A stretch of 64,000 bases of DNA from Pelodera strongyloides (Eukaryota > Nematoda > Chromadorea > Rhabditida > Rhabditidae), in contig JAANDG010000153.1 of NCBI GenBank assembly GCA_036852015.1, positions 124,001 through 188,000 of the forward strand, in the 5' to 3' direction. Shown here one piece after another: positions 20,990 through 32,176 of this stretch (position 1 is the first letter of the stretch; every line of letters starts with the position of its first letter). The position numbers were made by a program, and so were the translations under genes. The notes below the pieces were generated by a model. That model did not search any database. It was not told the DNA's origin and saw only the letters and a list, made by a program, of their open reading frames with translations.

Positions 20990-21760
20990 TTTTATCCCTT
21001 TTGCGCCATAGCTACGCGTGCAGCTTCTAAAACTTCGTACCTGTACTGCGCACCCTTCTGTGGCCTTTATCGCGATGACAATTGCTATCGCGCGGCGACG
21101 TTACATTGCATCATTCTGTGTGCTATTATCCGGGGATTGAGTTGTGCACCCTTCTTTGCTTCAGTTACTGAAGTTACTATTCAGTGCCCGCAACTCTGCT
21201 GTGCGCACTTCTTTTGCCTATTTCTTGATGACAATTGCTATTTTGGCGTGGCCACGTTGCTGCGCATCATTTTGTGTGCTCATGTGTAATATTCTGCGTC
21301 CGGCGATTGAGCTGCGCACTCTTCTTTGCTTTAGTTACTGATGTGAATTGGCTATTCTGTGCCCGCAACTGGTGCTGTGCGCACTTCTTTTGCCTATATC
21401 TTGATGACAATTGTTATTTAGGAGCGGCGTCGCTGCAGCGCATAATTCTGTGTGCTATTATCCGGGGATTGAGTTGCACAATCTTCTTTGCTTTAGTTAC
21501 TGAAGTGAATCGGTTATTATGTGCACCCTACTGCTGCTTATATCTTGATGACCATTGCTATTTTATCGCGGCGCCGTCGCAGAACATCTTCATGTGTGCT
21601 TATGTGTAGAACCTGTGCCCGGCGATTCAGCTGCGCACCCTTCTTCTTTTTTATTGATGTGAATTGGATATTATGTGCCCGCAACTGCGCTGTGATCACT
21701 TATTTTGCCTACATCTTGATTACTATAAGTTATATATAAATACGTATATTGACTACTTTG
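20990..21760. repeat. Degenerate tandem repeat, ~145-175-bp units
   Basis: The landmark TTGATGACAATTGCTATT recurs at about 21071, 21229, 21403, 21547 and 21717, with CTGCGCACCCTTCTTTGC and ATTGAGTTGTGCAC in between. Unit length varies. The + strand is pyrimidine-rich, which explains the overlapping cysteine-rich ORFs here. Confidence 0.8.
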
Positions 21761-21799
21761 AGCCAGGTGTCACGGTAATACTATCACAATTCCTTAGCT

Positions 21800-21972
21800 A
21801 CGTTCTCAGGCGCGCAGCGTGCAAATGCGTAACCGCGTCCGCGGAAAAGAGATCATGGGAAAGGGGGAGACGCAGAAAAGAGGTTTCTCTGTGTCTCGAA
21901 GTTTTCAATGTGAATTTGCAATCTTTTCCCGCGGACGCGGCTACGCATTTGCGCGCTGCGCGCCTGAGGACC
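21800..21972. repeat. Inverted-repeat element with GC-rich arms
   Basis: The arms at about 21806-21855 and 21928-21970 are complementary (GCGCGCAGCGTGCAAATGCG and CCGCGTCCGCGG against CCGCGGACGCGG and CGCATTTGCGCGC). It is a MITE-like palindrome without TTAA ends. Confidence 0.75.
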
Positions 21973-22028
21973 AGAGTAGTCAATCGGTCACGAAATAATG
22001 ATTGGGACGCCTTGGGGGATCCAAGAAA

Positions 22029-22136
22029 GCGGTGTAGCTCATTTAGTTCAGTGGTAGAGAGTGCCAACAGTGGCAAAGCATCGCAGGTTCGATTCTGGCC
22101 ATGGTGCAAATTTTTGCTTATTTGCGCAAAACCCTG
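22029..22136 (+). other. tRNA-like SINE candidate
   Basis: A-box-like TAGCTCATTTAGTTCAGTGG and B-box-like AGGTTCGATTCTGG are followed by the tail TTATTTGCGCAAAACCCT. Nearly the same tail follows the tRNA-like sequence at 35961-36065, suggesting a dispersed tRNA-derived SINE family. Stem pairing is too poor for a functional tRNA. Confidence 0.5.
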
Positions 22137-23080
22137 TATATGATGGGTTAAATTTTTTTAGTAAGTATTGCACTAAATTTCCGGCAAAAGAACGATGTTT
22201 AGAGCAAATAATTTGTATTTATTTAGAATAGAGCCATACAGCGATACAGTGATTGTTTTGTTTCGTGTGATACTTCTTATGTACAAGCGGTGTGTTTATG
22301 CATTGAATCGAACTGGTAATTGCTGCAATTTTAGTATAAAATCTAGTATATAAAACAGAAATTACTTAAAATATAAAATACAACACTCGAATTAAAACTA
22401 TAGCATAACTGGAATGTTGCAGACTTTTATATTACTCATCTTTTTAAACCTTTTCATATGACATTTCAAAAACTCTTCAATGAATGATTTAGGTGTTTAG
22501 GTTATTTTACCAATCAATCCTTCGCTTTATAAAACACATAACTTTAATTAAGTAGAAATAGTCCCATATTTGTCTCCTGTAGTAATAGTCTAGTAAGTAT
22601 TAGTACATTCATTTGAAAAGCACCCCTTTATACTCTCACTCTGCGTCTCTGCCTGCAGGTCGGGCCTGTGCCCCGACCCCTAAATTAGCATAACTTTCAC
22701 ATGTTAATTTGCAACCAGACATTCTAATATTTCAATTTTGTTAATTTTTGGTCTCATGTTGACTTATATCGATTGGATATGTTTTACTAAATCTATCATC
22801 ATTATGTATTTAACTAACTTTACGTTTACTATTATCGTTATACTATTATCGTTATTTAGTAAGCATAGCATTCGTTACAATTTCTTGTTATTTCTTCTTG
22901 TCTTGGAACACGTCATCCTTTTTTCTTCTGCTGTCTTTGTTTACTTGTTGTTATCAATTAATCAAGTAATCTAATTGTAAACAGTCTTGCTGCTGTTCTT
23001 CTAACTAATTTTGTATTCACTTAAAATCTAATTTCAGTGTTTCACTCGTCTACCTGGATAATTGATATATGCTGGGAGCA
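22137..23080. other. AT-rich non-coding region
   Basis: No supported exons. The hydrophobic + ORF at 22738-22974 has AT-driven composition and no splice context. The region probably includes the 3' UTR of the minus-strand exon at 23081. Confidence 0.45.
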
Positions 23081-23176
23081 TTATTGAAGAATGGAGCTTC
23101 CGAAAAGTTCGTTTTGAAGGAAGATTTGCATTTCCGCTCGTTTTTCTGAGGGAATGTTGGATATGAAGTTGGACCA
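23081..23176 (-). CDS. Terminal exon of an unrecognised minus-strand gene
   Basis: On the minus strand an acceptor (CTCAACTCCAG) precedes 31 codons and a TAA. The protein sense is good (WSNFISNIPSEKRAEMQIFL then QNELFGSSILQ), unlike the AT-driven ORFs around it. The next upstream exon was not found; a TTAA-type element (23238-23708) occupies the sequence just upstream. It may be a real last exon or a pseudogene fragment. No family recognised. Confidence 0.4.
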   Translation of the reverse strand, partial: WSNFISNIPSEKRAEMQIFLQNELFGSSILQ

Positions 23177-23237
23177 CTGGAGTTGAGGTGTGTTTGGACA
23201 TATTACTTTATGACAATATCTCTTTAGTATTTCTTGC

Positions 23238-23708
23238 CTAAAGGGACAGGCCCACGAGAAAAACGTTTTCCTCAATTTACTTGCACAGAATGTCCGGAAT
23301 TTCAGAAATGTTATTGTGAAAACCGCATTTGTTTGCACCTAGAACTCACAGAGTTATTCCCCTGCAAACAGTTCGGCCAGGTACCATAGTCAGCAACGTC
23401 AAAATACGCTCTTACGGTTTATAGCCGTCAATTAGAATTCTTTCTCTGCATAATAATTGTTAAACGGATGAAGAACATTCTTAAGATTATAAATTTATAA
23501 AAAAAAATCGCTTCCAATGCTGTAATGTACTATAAGCGCGAAAATTTATTCCGACTACGGCACCTGGCCGAACTGTTTGCCGGGCAACAACTCTGTGAGT
23601 TCTAGGTGCAAAGAAATGCGGTTTTTACAGTAACATTTCTGAAATTCCCGAGTAAATTGAGGACAACTTTTTTCTCAATACTTTTTTCTCTTTTTTTTCT
23701 CCCTTTAA
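23238..23708. repeat. TTAA-type MITE, ACAGGCCC family, decayed
   Basis: The left end is CTAA then AGGGACAGGCCCAC; the right end is CTCCC then TTTAA. Inverted arms include CTCAATTTACT, TTTCAGAAATG and the outer pair TAGAACTCACAGAG / CTCTGTGAGTTCTA flanking the centre. It is related at its ends to 28487-28949 but the interior differs. Confidence 0.7.
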
Positions 23709-23954
23709 TCGATGGAAATCTCAGTTTAGTATCTCGCATTATTTGGGTTTATTTTACGGCGAGTTGTAAAGTCTTCTTCAGACATATTAGTCACTTATTG
23801 AATGACTTTTCCAGCCTTCATGAGCGTTATGTTATGGCATCCATAAGACTGTGTATTTGCCCTAGTATAACTCATTTTACGCCTCCGTACTTGTTCATAT
23901 AGCAAATAGTTATTCATGCGTTAGGTGTGATTTTAGTTGGCGCACTGATGTAAG

Positions 23955-24112
23955 GGTGCGCAGGCTCACTTACGTGCGCGCACAAATGCATTACTTGTGC
24001 GCCACAAGAGCGCCAATGGTGCGTAAGGGAGCGCAGGTACACTTGCTTGCGCGCACAAATGCATTACTCGTGCGCCACAAGAGCGCCAATGGTGCGCTAA
24101 AATTTAGGCTAA
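23955..24112. repeat. Two tandem ~77-bp GC-rich repeats
   Basis: Two copies of a unit containing GCGCGCACAAATGCATTACT and GTGCGCCACAAGAGCGCCAATGG lie head to tail. The GGTGCGC/GTGCGCCA motif recurs at other sites in the window. Confidence 0.85.
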
Positions 24113-24171
24113 CTTTAGGAACAATTATAGGTGAGAAAGCTCCATTGCTTGTATTAAAAACCACCTTTTAG

Positions 24172-24778
24172 TGTGATGAATTCCTAGAGTGGAAACGAGG
24201 ATATAATGTTGCCGCTATGGTTTTTTGGAAGATTTGGCGAAAGTATTGGATCATTTTACGCTGTGCTCACATAAAAGGAGGTCAGTGCATTTCTCTATTT
24301 TACACACAATATCTTTCTATTATCGTATGTTGTATCTGCAAGCGATAGATTTGCCACTAAATGCATAATGATCTGATTTCTTGCATAATTCCTGTTATTC
24401 TCTAAACAATACCTAATTTCAGTTTTCAACAACTCTTTGGATAATGAATGTGAGATTGTGTCGCAGTCTTTTTTAATGATGGGTCGGGAACTGCCGAGTA
24501 GTTCGCCAGCTGTTCGCAAGATTACGTCATTCCCTATGATTGTGAACTGGGAACATCGGATGGCCATGCATTCGGAGGTATGTTTCGATGTTACTGAAGA
24601 GTTATAAGAAGTGGGCATTTTTTTCTCAAGTATTTGCACTAATAATAAGCTGAGAAAGTCAGTTTTCTACTATGAAAAATGCATTACTAACACTCATACC
24701 GGGCAGTATGCGTGGGAAGTATGTTTCCGAATCCTTTTCAACGACGGAACTTTCCAGCATCTTGCTGGCAATTATTAA
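24172..24778 (+). CDS. Last exons of an unrecognised gene
   Basis: Exons 24172-24280, 24423-24577 and 24707-24778 join in consistent phase (0/1, 1/0, 0) and end in TAA. The protein is well formed: CDEFLEWKRGYNVAAMVFWK at the start, then FNNSLDNECEIVSQSF and MGRELPSSSP, ending FRILFNDGTFQHLAGNY. No signal peptide or repeated motif is visible; the tryptophan-rich start could be a short amphipathic or membrane segment. Upstream exons were not found. The third exon also contains an internal GTATGT donor in phase 0 after TATGCGTGGGAA, which would splice in phase with the first duplicated module exon at 24857. The gene may therefore continue into the array that follows. Family not recognised. Confidence 0.6.
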
Positions 24779-24849
24779 AAGTAATAGTATTCTTTATTTT
24801 CACTTTGTTTAGCGATGAATAACCGATGAGCGATGACTTATAGTTTTAT

Positions 24850-27800
24850 TTTCAGAAGGATTTCATTTTCCGTTGCCCAGAGTTTGTGGCGGCTCTGACG
24901 GAGGTCGATTACCCCAATTCGGACTCTGAAAAATTAGTACACGAATGTGAACGCCGCCCTCCCACGGATGTTGATTGTAGGTTATTTATAGCGTTTGTTT
25001 CTTTGCTTGCTTTTTTTTTGTCGAAAACTTCATGACTAGCACGCTGTGCTAGGTTAAGCTGTTGCTTTCATATCATATCATAAACATAAACTTGCATTTT
25101 TAACCGTTCTCGTTCAGCGTGCCCGCCAATCACGTCGTGCCAGCTTCCATTTTGGAGGTCTGGACTGTGGGAATGGTCTAGGTCGTCCCGCGCAGCAACT
25201 TTTCCATCTTCTACTACAAGCTGTGCGCGGACGACCGCCGAGTGAGCATCCTAATAAGATGTAAGTCCTTGCGTGTTGCTATTATGGATTGAACTGTTCT
25301 GGGTATCTGTTTGATTTGCTCTTGCACTGAGTTATGTTTTTCTCTGCCTGTAATGTATTCTGGTTTTATTTTCAGGAGGATTATCACCTCTCCGTTTCCC
25401 GAAGTTTGTGGCGCCTCTGACTGAGGTCAGCTACTCCAATTCGGACTCGGACAAGTTAGTTGCCGAATGTGAACGCCGCCCTCCCGCGGATGTGGATGGT
25501 GGGTTATTTAGTTATTGATTGCGTTTGCTCCTTTGCTTGCTTTCTTTTGGCTTAAACATCATGAATAACACGCTGTGTTAGGCTAAGCTGCTGCTTTCTT
25601 ATCATATCATAAACATAAACATTAAGCATTTTAACCGTTCTCATTTAGGGTGCCTGCCGATCACATCGTGCCAGCTTCCATTTTGGCGGTCTGGACTGTG
25701 GGAATGGTCTAGGTCTCCGTGCAACAACTTGTAGAAGTTGTGCGCGGGCGACCGCCGAGTGAACATCCTAGTGAGATGTAAGTCTTTTCATGTTGTAAGT
25801 ATGAATTGTAAGTGTGAATTGAATTGCTGTCATGTATTTTATTTTTTTTATTTTCAGAAGGATTGTCGCTCTCCATTGTCCGAAGTTTGTAGCGACTCTG
25901 ACTGAGGTCAGTTACTCCACTTCGGACTCGGACAAGTTAGTTCACGAGTGTGAACGCCGCCCTCCCACGGATGTTGATTGTAGGTTATTTATAGCGTTTG
26001 TTTCTTTGCTTGCTTTTTTTGGCGAAAACTTCATGACCAGCACGCTGTGCTAGGTTAAGCTGTTGCTTTCATATCATATCATAAACATAAACTTGCATAT
26101 TTAACCGTTCTCGTTTAGGGTGCCCGCCAATCACGTCGCGCCAGCTTCCATTTTGGAGGTTGGGACTGTGGGAATGGTCTAGGTCGTCCCGCGCAGCAAC
26201 TTTTCCGTACTACTACAAGCTGTGCACGGACGACCGCCGAGTGAACATCCTAATGAGATGTAAGTCTTTGCATGTTGATATTATGAATTGAAATGTTCTG
26301 GGTATCTGTTTGTATTGCTCTTGCACTGAGTTACGTTGTTCTCTGACTGTCATGCATTGTTTTGTTTTCAGAAGGATTGTCATTCTCCGTTGCCCGAAGC
26401 TTGTGGCGACTCTGTTTAAGGTCCGCTTCCTCCACTTCGGACACGAACAAATTAGTTCACGAGTGTGAACGCCGCCCTCCCACGGATGTTGATGGTAGGT
26501 TATTTATAGGTTTTCTTTCTTTGCTTACTTTCTTTTGGCTTAAAGCGAAATGCTAGCCCCTTTGGAAAATTTGCATATGATAAGCAAATCCTATGTATCG
26601 TATGCTATTTTGTACGATCGTCCACGGCAATCGTACAAAATTAGCATAGGATACATAGGATTTGCTTATCATATGCAAATTTTCCAAAGAGGCTAGCATT
26701 TCGCTTTAAACATTATGACTAAGGTTAAGCTGTTGCTTTCATTTCATATCAGAAACATAAATAAACATAAACTTTTAGCATTTTTAACCGTTCTCGTTCA
26801 GGGTGCCTGCCGATCACATCGTGCCAGCTTCCATTTTGGCGGTCTGGACTGTGGGAATGGTCTAGGTCTCCGTACAACAACTTCTCCATCTTCTACTACA
26901 AGTTGTGCGCGGACGACCCCCGAGTGAGCTTCCTAATAAGATGTAAGTCTTTGCATGTTGCTATTATGGATTCAATTGTTCTGGATATCTGTTTATTTTG
27001 CTTTTGCTCTGAGTTACGTTTTTCTCTGACTGTCATGTATTTTAGTTTTGTTTTCAGAAGGATTGTTATTCTCCGTTGCCCGAAGTTTGTGGCGACGCTG
27101 ACTGAGGTCAGCTGCTCCAATTCGGAGTTGGACAAGTTAGTTCACGAGTGTGAACGTCGCCCTCCTACGGATGTTGATGGTGGGTTATTTAGTTATTTAT
27201 AGCGTGTGTTTCTTTGCTTTCTTTCTTTTCGCTTAAACATCATGGCTAACACGTTGTGTTAAGTTATTATGTTGCTTTCGTATCATATCACAAACATAAA
27301 CTTGCATTTTAACCGTTATCGTTTAGGGTGCCTGCCGATCACATCGTGCCAGCTTCCATTTTGGCGGTCTGGACTGTGGGAATGGTCTAGGTCGTTCCGT
27401 GCAACAGCTTGTAGAAGTTGTGCGCGGGCGACCGCCGAGTGAACATCCTAGTGAGATGTAAGCATTTGCATGTTGATATTATGAATTGAAATGTTCTGGG
27501 TATCTGTTTGTATTGCTCTTGCACTGAGTTACGTTGTTCTCTGACTGTCATGCATTGTTTTGTTTTCAGAAGGATTGTTATTCTCCGTTGCCCGAAGTTT
27601 GTGGCGACTCTGACTGAGGTCAGCTACCCCAATTCGGACTCGGACAAGTTAGTTCACGAGTGTGAACGCCGCCCTCCCACGGATGTTGATTGTAGGTTAT
27701 TTATAGCGTTTGTTTCTTTGCTTACTTTTTTTGGCGAAAACTTCATGACTAGCACGCTGTGCTAGGAAAAGGTGTTGCTTTCATATCATATCATATCATA

Positions 27801-28010
27801 AACATAAACTTGCATCTTTAACCGTTCTCGTTCAGGGTGCCCGCCGATCACGTCGTGCCAGCTTCCATTTTGGAGGTCTGGACTGTGGGAATGCTCTAGG
27901 TCTCCGCGCATCAACTTCTCCATCTTCTACTACAAGTTGTGCGCGGACGACCACCGAGTGAGCATCCTAACGAGATGTAAGTATTTGCATGTTGATGTTA
28001 CTTATTGAAT
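24850..28010 (+). repeat. Six tandem copies of an exon pair (~512-bp unit)
   Basis: Module exon A starts at about 24857, 25377, 25857, 26372, 27058 and 27570; module exon B at about 25118, 25649, 26117, 26801, 27328 and 27834. The period is 480-520, except 686 between the fourth and fifth A, which equals one unit plus the 170-bp MITE at 26540. Each A has a TTTTCAG acceptor, about 40 codons ending in CERRPPTDVD, and a GTAGGT or GTGGGT donor. B has a TTTAG/TTCAG acceptor and a GTAAGT donor. Some A copies keep the frame (25857, 27058, 27570); the one at 26372 is frame-shifted, and several B copies carry a 2-base deletion. The array is therefore either a decaying gene or a multi-exon gene with many non-coding copies. 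Family not recognised. Confidence 0.75.
26540..26709. repeat. TTAA-type MITE, GCTAGCC family
   Basis: A TTAA-bounded palindrome nearly identical to 1234-1404. It sits in the A-B intron of the fourth unit of the exon-pair array and so post-dates at least that duplication. Confidence 0.9.
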
Positions 28011-28118
28011 CGTTATTAATTTGGATTCTTCTTTATTTCGACAATTTCGTCTATTTTGCATTTTCTCTAACTACATTATATGTTGAAGATCGTAATGTAT
28101 CTTAGTGCTTTTTTTCAG

Positions 28119-29129
28119 GAACATTGTTTCGTCGTCGTTCGGATTCGTTTCAAGTTTCCATGTTCGAGATTCCAAAAGGACAAGGTGGCAAGATAATCTT
28201 GGTATGGACGCCGTCCTCCTTCCTATGGTGAGTTATTTAAATCGTTGCTGCTTGTTTTGCTTGTTTGCTGCAAAATGTTAAGCCTGAAGCCCAGTCTGCT
28301 AGTTTTATTTTTCATCTCTTTGAATTATTGATTTAACAAATTTTTATTCAGATTGTTGATGCAGCAAAGCAGCGACCACACACATACCTCTCCATCCCCG
28401 TGGGTGGTCTCACCGCCAAGCCCGTGAATAGAAAAGGAGCGATGCGGTTCATGCGAGAAGGGATACAGTCTAGGTAAGGCTTTTTCTTAAAGGGACAGGC
28501 CCATCATCAAAGTAAACCTATATTTACGATTTCGTCTTAATTTGTATTAAAAGTGTTTATTACAATATATGCAAACCAAATATTATCGACATTCACCCCG
28601 GGGAACTTTTTCCGACGAGCGCATCCACAAATGTTACCGTTGCCTGGCCCTTCCTCTCGTTGTCTATCCGCTCTGGTTGTCTGCACTCTCGGTTTTTTTT
28701 TCTTGCACCTCTTTATTGACCATACTCTCTCATGCGTATTTTTGTAACTGTGTTATAACATACGAGAAGTAAAAGAATTATTAGGACTAAATTTATGCAA
28801 AAACCCTTATGAGTTGGGCTCGTCGTAAAAAAGTTCCCCGGGGTGAATGTGGCTAAAAATTAGTGTGTATATATTGTAATAAACGCTGCTAATAAAAAAT
28901 AACATGAAATCGTAAATATATGTTTATTTTGATGGGCCTGTCCCTTTAAATGACTGTTTAAATTGCATTTATAACAATTCCGACTACATTTCGGGGAAAA
29001 GTTTACTATGCAATTTACATTTACAATCCATGATTATATTTATTTTCTTTTAGCGAACTTTCGACTGTGTCGCTGACGTCTGCGTGCACCCGAACTCTGA
29101 GGGCCAGCCGTCTAGGGGTACTCTGTTGA
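28119..29129 (+). CDS. 3' exons of an unrecognised gene after the exon-pair array
   Basis: Exon 28119-28228 (phase 2 in, 0 out; contains RDSKRTRWQDNLGMDAVLLP), exon 28352-28473 (IVDAAKQRPHTYLSIPVGGL, then KPVNRKGAMRFMREG) and exon 29054-29129 join in frame to a TGA. The first of these resembles a diverged module A at the DNA level (shared ends and the GACGCCGTCCTCC stretch), so it may be a seventh, older unit. The stop lies one base before a good GTGAGA donor. The alternative frame of the last exon is also fully open (TFDCVADVCVHPNSEG), so the ending is uncertain. A TTAA-type element lies in the last intron. Family not recognised. Confidence 0.5.
28487..28949. repeat. TTAA-type MITE, ACAGGCCC family
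   Basis: TTAA ends with AGGGACAGGCCCATCA arms, then arms around ATATTTACGATTTCG, and an inner inverted pair TTCACCCCGGGGAAC. It lies 13 bases after a GTAAGG donor, inside an intron. Confidence 0.9.
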
Positions 29130-29196
29130 GGTGAGAAGCAGTTTGAAGTGTAATATACAGTTTAGTTTATGTCAGGCCATGTTCAAATTTAGCATC

Positions 29197-29510
29197 TTAA
29201 AGGGAAGGGGTCACTAGAAAGCAATTTATCATGACCAGTCATACCCAACTATCTATCGCAGTTGACACGCCCATTCGCGCTCATTGGCCAATATCGCAAT
29301 TGCCACGCCCAATAGAGCATATTGCCCAATTAGCGCGGTAGGGGGCGTGACAACTGCGATATATAGTTGTGTATGACAAGCTATGGTAAATTGCTGAATA
29401 CTGCGTGAATTTTGCGCTTGAAAATTAGAAAAATATCGTATCCAACTATAAATGACATGGAGAATCAGATGGAATCATCAAAAATAGGGGTCGCTTGAAA
29501 TGGGCCTAAA
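29197..29510. repeat. TTAA-type MITE, GTCAGGCCC family, right end lost
   Basis: Its interior matches 10335-10752 (CAGTCATACCCAACTAT, CCAATAGAGCATATTGCCC, GGAATCATCAAAAAT). The left end keeps TTAA then AGGGAAGGGGTCAC; the right end stops after GAAATGGGCCT without the terminal CTTTAA. Confidence 0.8.
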
Positions 29511-30467
29511 ACAGCGTGCTTCAGCAAATTCTCTTATATTCCTGAGTTTTTGTTTTGCCTTTTTCATTTCGATCGATGCCCCCTTTTTTACCTCTGTTTA
29601 CTCTAATATCTCCTTTAGGAAATATAAGTATTTTTCATGCTCTTTGCTACCTTTGTACAATCAAACTAAAAGATAAAAACGAGGTGACTTCTACTACCCC
29701 CATCCCTTTAATTAAATCAGCATAACTGAATCTAAAATAGAGTTTGTTTTCAGATGAGCCAACCGATCGAAAGAAGAACAAGCAATTCTTCCGTGCAGAT
29801 GTACTTCAGTAGCATTCAATGTCAGCATTACTGAAACTGCACAGCAAGGATGGGTGGGAGGGCTGACAGGGTGTCACACTACACCTACACCAAGTGAAAT
29901 ACTTCTATCATTTTGTAATATTAGAATAGTCTTAGTAGGTTCCCGTTGTGCGGATGGGAGGGCTAGGCTAATTGATATATTTTGATATATGTTTTTTTTA
30001 CTTTGACATATACGTTTCTATTAGTTAATGAGAGAGGGGCGTCTTATCAGTTTGATATATTTTAACACATTCTTCCCTCTAGTCTCTAGTTCTATACTTT
30101 GATTTACCTTGACAGAGGCTTTAGTCTGATACTTTGCAATACTTACCATATTTTGCCATATTCTTTGTAACTTTTGTGATATTCTGTAACATACTTGTCA
30201 TATTTTCCAGTGAGCGGCACAGGTTGCTTGATATATTTTGCCACATTTTTACCTTGTTATGTTCTGCATTATCGTGCTCTACCTTTGTTATATTTCCTCA
30301 TTTTGATAGAATACTTTGCAGTACTATTTTTGTTATACTCTTGCCCTATTTTTCACTTTGCTCTACATTCTTTTCTGTCATCTCACCTTGCTTTATTCTT
30401 GCAATATTGTGCATATTTCTTAGTTTTGCACCTTTGGGCATCCAATAATTCCTGATGCCCCTGCTGG
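29511..30467. other. T-rich region with one possible exon
   Basis: A GTTTTCAG acceptor at about 29754 is followed by a short open stretch (EPTDRKKNKQFFRADVLQ, then TAG), which may be a small exon. From 29980 to 30450 the sequence is T-rich with recurring TTTGATATATTT and ATATTTTGC-like motifs and no supported gene. Confidence 0.35.
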
Positions 30468-30797
30468 TTACTGTAGGATGTACAGTAGTCGGAGGGTTCT
30501 GAAGGATCCTATCACTAAATACGCTTCAGGGTTCATCTTCCCGGTTCCCATACGCATCGTCGTCTTGGTGTATCTCACCAGTGTTGGGCGCCAGGCTCTG
30601 GTTCTCTCATCGCCGGTGCCGACTCGGTTCAGAACCGGGTCAGTGCCGGTCTTTCCCCCTGGGGGGCGGTTCCCTCCTCCGGCCTGTGGGTCCCTGGGGG
30701 AGGACACCTTCCGGGGGAGATCCCGACCTTGGGGCAACTCTCCCGAGGTCTCGTGTTCACTAATCATTTGACCACAAAAAATACCACTGTTACCACT
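30468..30797 (+). ncRNA. GC-rich structured core, copy C (solo)
   Basis: Homologous to 16026-16375 along its whole length but without the flanking long element. Over about 220 bases the two differ at 29 sites, with no indels and no transversions. From copy A to copy C, 13 changes are A-to-G and 14 are C-to-T; one is T-to-C and one G-to-A. Where they hit predicted stems they convert A-U or G-C pairs to G-U (for example GTGC/GCAC to GTGT/GCGC). The solo state marks this as the minimal conserved unit. Confidence 0.55.
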
Positions 30798-31438
30798 TTT
30801 ATTTTATTTTCTTCTTTATTTCAGGTTATCTACATTTTCAGCGTAATCTACATTTCTTTTCAGCGTAATCTACATCTCTTTTCAGCGTTTTCTCTCTTTA
30901 CTATATTGCTTATAATCAGGTTATTCTACAGTTCAAGCAGGAATAGACCGGAGTCCGGGGACTCGCTGATGCTCCCGGTGGATTGGCAAGAGGCGAATAA
31001 GAGGTGGAAGCGGTGCTGAGGCGGACATTGCGGATGCGGAGGGCTCATTTTTCTCATAAAAGGTAAGGCTTTTGCCCTCAGATATTCCTATTCTATGCAT
31101 TCAGCAAGTCCCAGCGATATCCATATCTTGAGCTCAATTTTTTGAGCTCAATGTTCCATTTCGGCAAAACTAGTTTATCCGCCAACGAGCATGACGACTT
31201 TTTCCTCACAGGCAAACCGTTTCCTGAGTTCCATAGTCACATATAATGTAGGACAAAAAAAAATATTCTATTCGTTTTTCGGTGTTTATTGTTACTCTCT
31301 ATGTATTTACCAGTTTTTTTTACAGAGCAATGCACGTAAGAAATTGGAAGTTCGGCGTATTTTGTCTATTTGAAGAATCTTTAGTTTAATTCTGAAATAT
31401 TGATGTACACATATAAATACTAACTAGGTGCGTTTTAG
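30798..31438 (+). other. Region with one possible exon
   Basis: A CTACAG acceptor at about 30937 opens a phase-compatible stretch (SSRNRPESGDSLMLPVDWQE, then TGA at 31017-31019), followed later by a GTAAGG donor at 31063. This could be an alternative last exon of the gene ending at 29129. The rest holds no supported feature. Confidence 0.35.
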
Positions 31439-31592
31439 TCTTTCCGCATCCCGGTGTCTCATCTACAGCCAGGACAACGAACTCGCCATGCACACTGGAA
31501 CATTCGAACCGAGAGGAGAATTTGTTGGGATTTGGAATCAAAATCAAAGGGTCCCGCAAGGATACGAAGTTTGGATCAGTTTATCTTATTAG
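31439..31592 (+). CDS. Terminal exon, unrecognised gene
   Basis: A TTTTAG acceptor is followed by 50 codons and a TAG. The sequence is protein-like, with MHTGTFEPRGEFVGIWNQNQ and ending GYEVWISLSY; the alternating hydrophobic pattern suggests a beta-sandwich end. Upstream exons are uncertain (phase 2 required). Family not recognised. Confidence 0.5.
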
Positions 31593-31752
31593 GGTCAGTG
31601 TTATCACTTTAGGGTCGTTTCATGCTTTCTCACCAAGAGTTTTTTTTTAGCAAACGGGAATTACAACTAGTAGGGTGTGCCGTGAAATTCTAATTTCTAG
31701 TAAATACTTGTGTTATAATAGTTACGATAATACACTTATTCGAAGTTTTCAG

Positions 31753-31884
31753 TCGTCGACCACTACCGCATTGAAGATCGCCTCTATCGAAATAGAATGT
31801 CAGCTCTCCGGATGGGTTGATCATAGGAGGAGAAGAACATCCAACACACCTGGACCATATAGGATATCACATCCCGAGCATGAC
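31753..31884 (+). CDS. Possible internal exon, unrecognised
   Basis: TTTTCAG acceptor, 44 open codons in phase 0 (ALKIASIEIECQLSGWVDH then a basic RRRRTSNTPGPYR stretch) and a GTAACT donor. No partner exon could be assigned with confidence. Confidence 0.4.
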
Positions 31885-32033
31885 GTAACTCCGATCTGCT
31901 AAAGTTAGTAAACAAATTAAGTTTGAATATTTGCTAGAGACACTTCGCAGCTTTGTACATTCGGAAACGATAAATTGGAGAAACTCCGCGTCATCGCCGC
32001 GCACAATATTAAGATCCACCACATCGGTGCGTC

Positions 32034-32176
32034 GACCTTCCTCTAGAGAGTACGTGGAGGGTGCGCCACAGGTACGCGGAAAGGCGATCAATTCCAGTTT
32101 TCGCATCTGTGGCGCACACTTTGACTTTGTTGAAGGAGGCGCGGCAGATGCACTCATTCGCGTACTCTAGACGGAG
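32034..32176. repeat. Inverted-repeat element with GGTGCGCCA motif
   Basis: Outer arms TCTAGAGAGTACG and CGTACTCTAGA flank inner GTGCGCCACAGG / CTGTGGCGCAC arms. Overlapping ORFs on both strands here are by-products of the palindrome. Confidence 0.6.

Noticed and set aside
22738..22974. Hydrophobic 78-codon ORF that could suggest a membrane protein
   Set aside because: AT-rich sequence generates such I/L/F/Y-rich ORFs by chance; no splice or start context.
28352..29130. Possible PIH1/kintoun-like protein
   Set aside because: Short local resemblances (SIPVGG, FDCVADVCVHP) fall in competing frames and are too weak to name a family.
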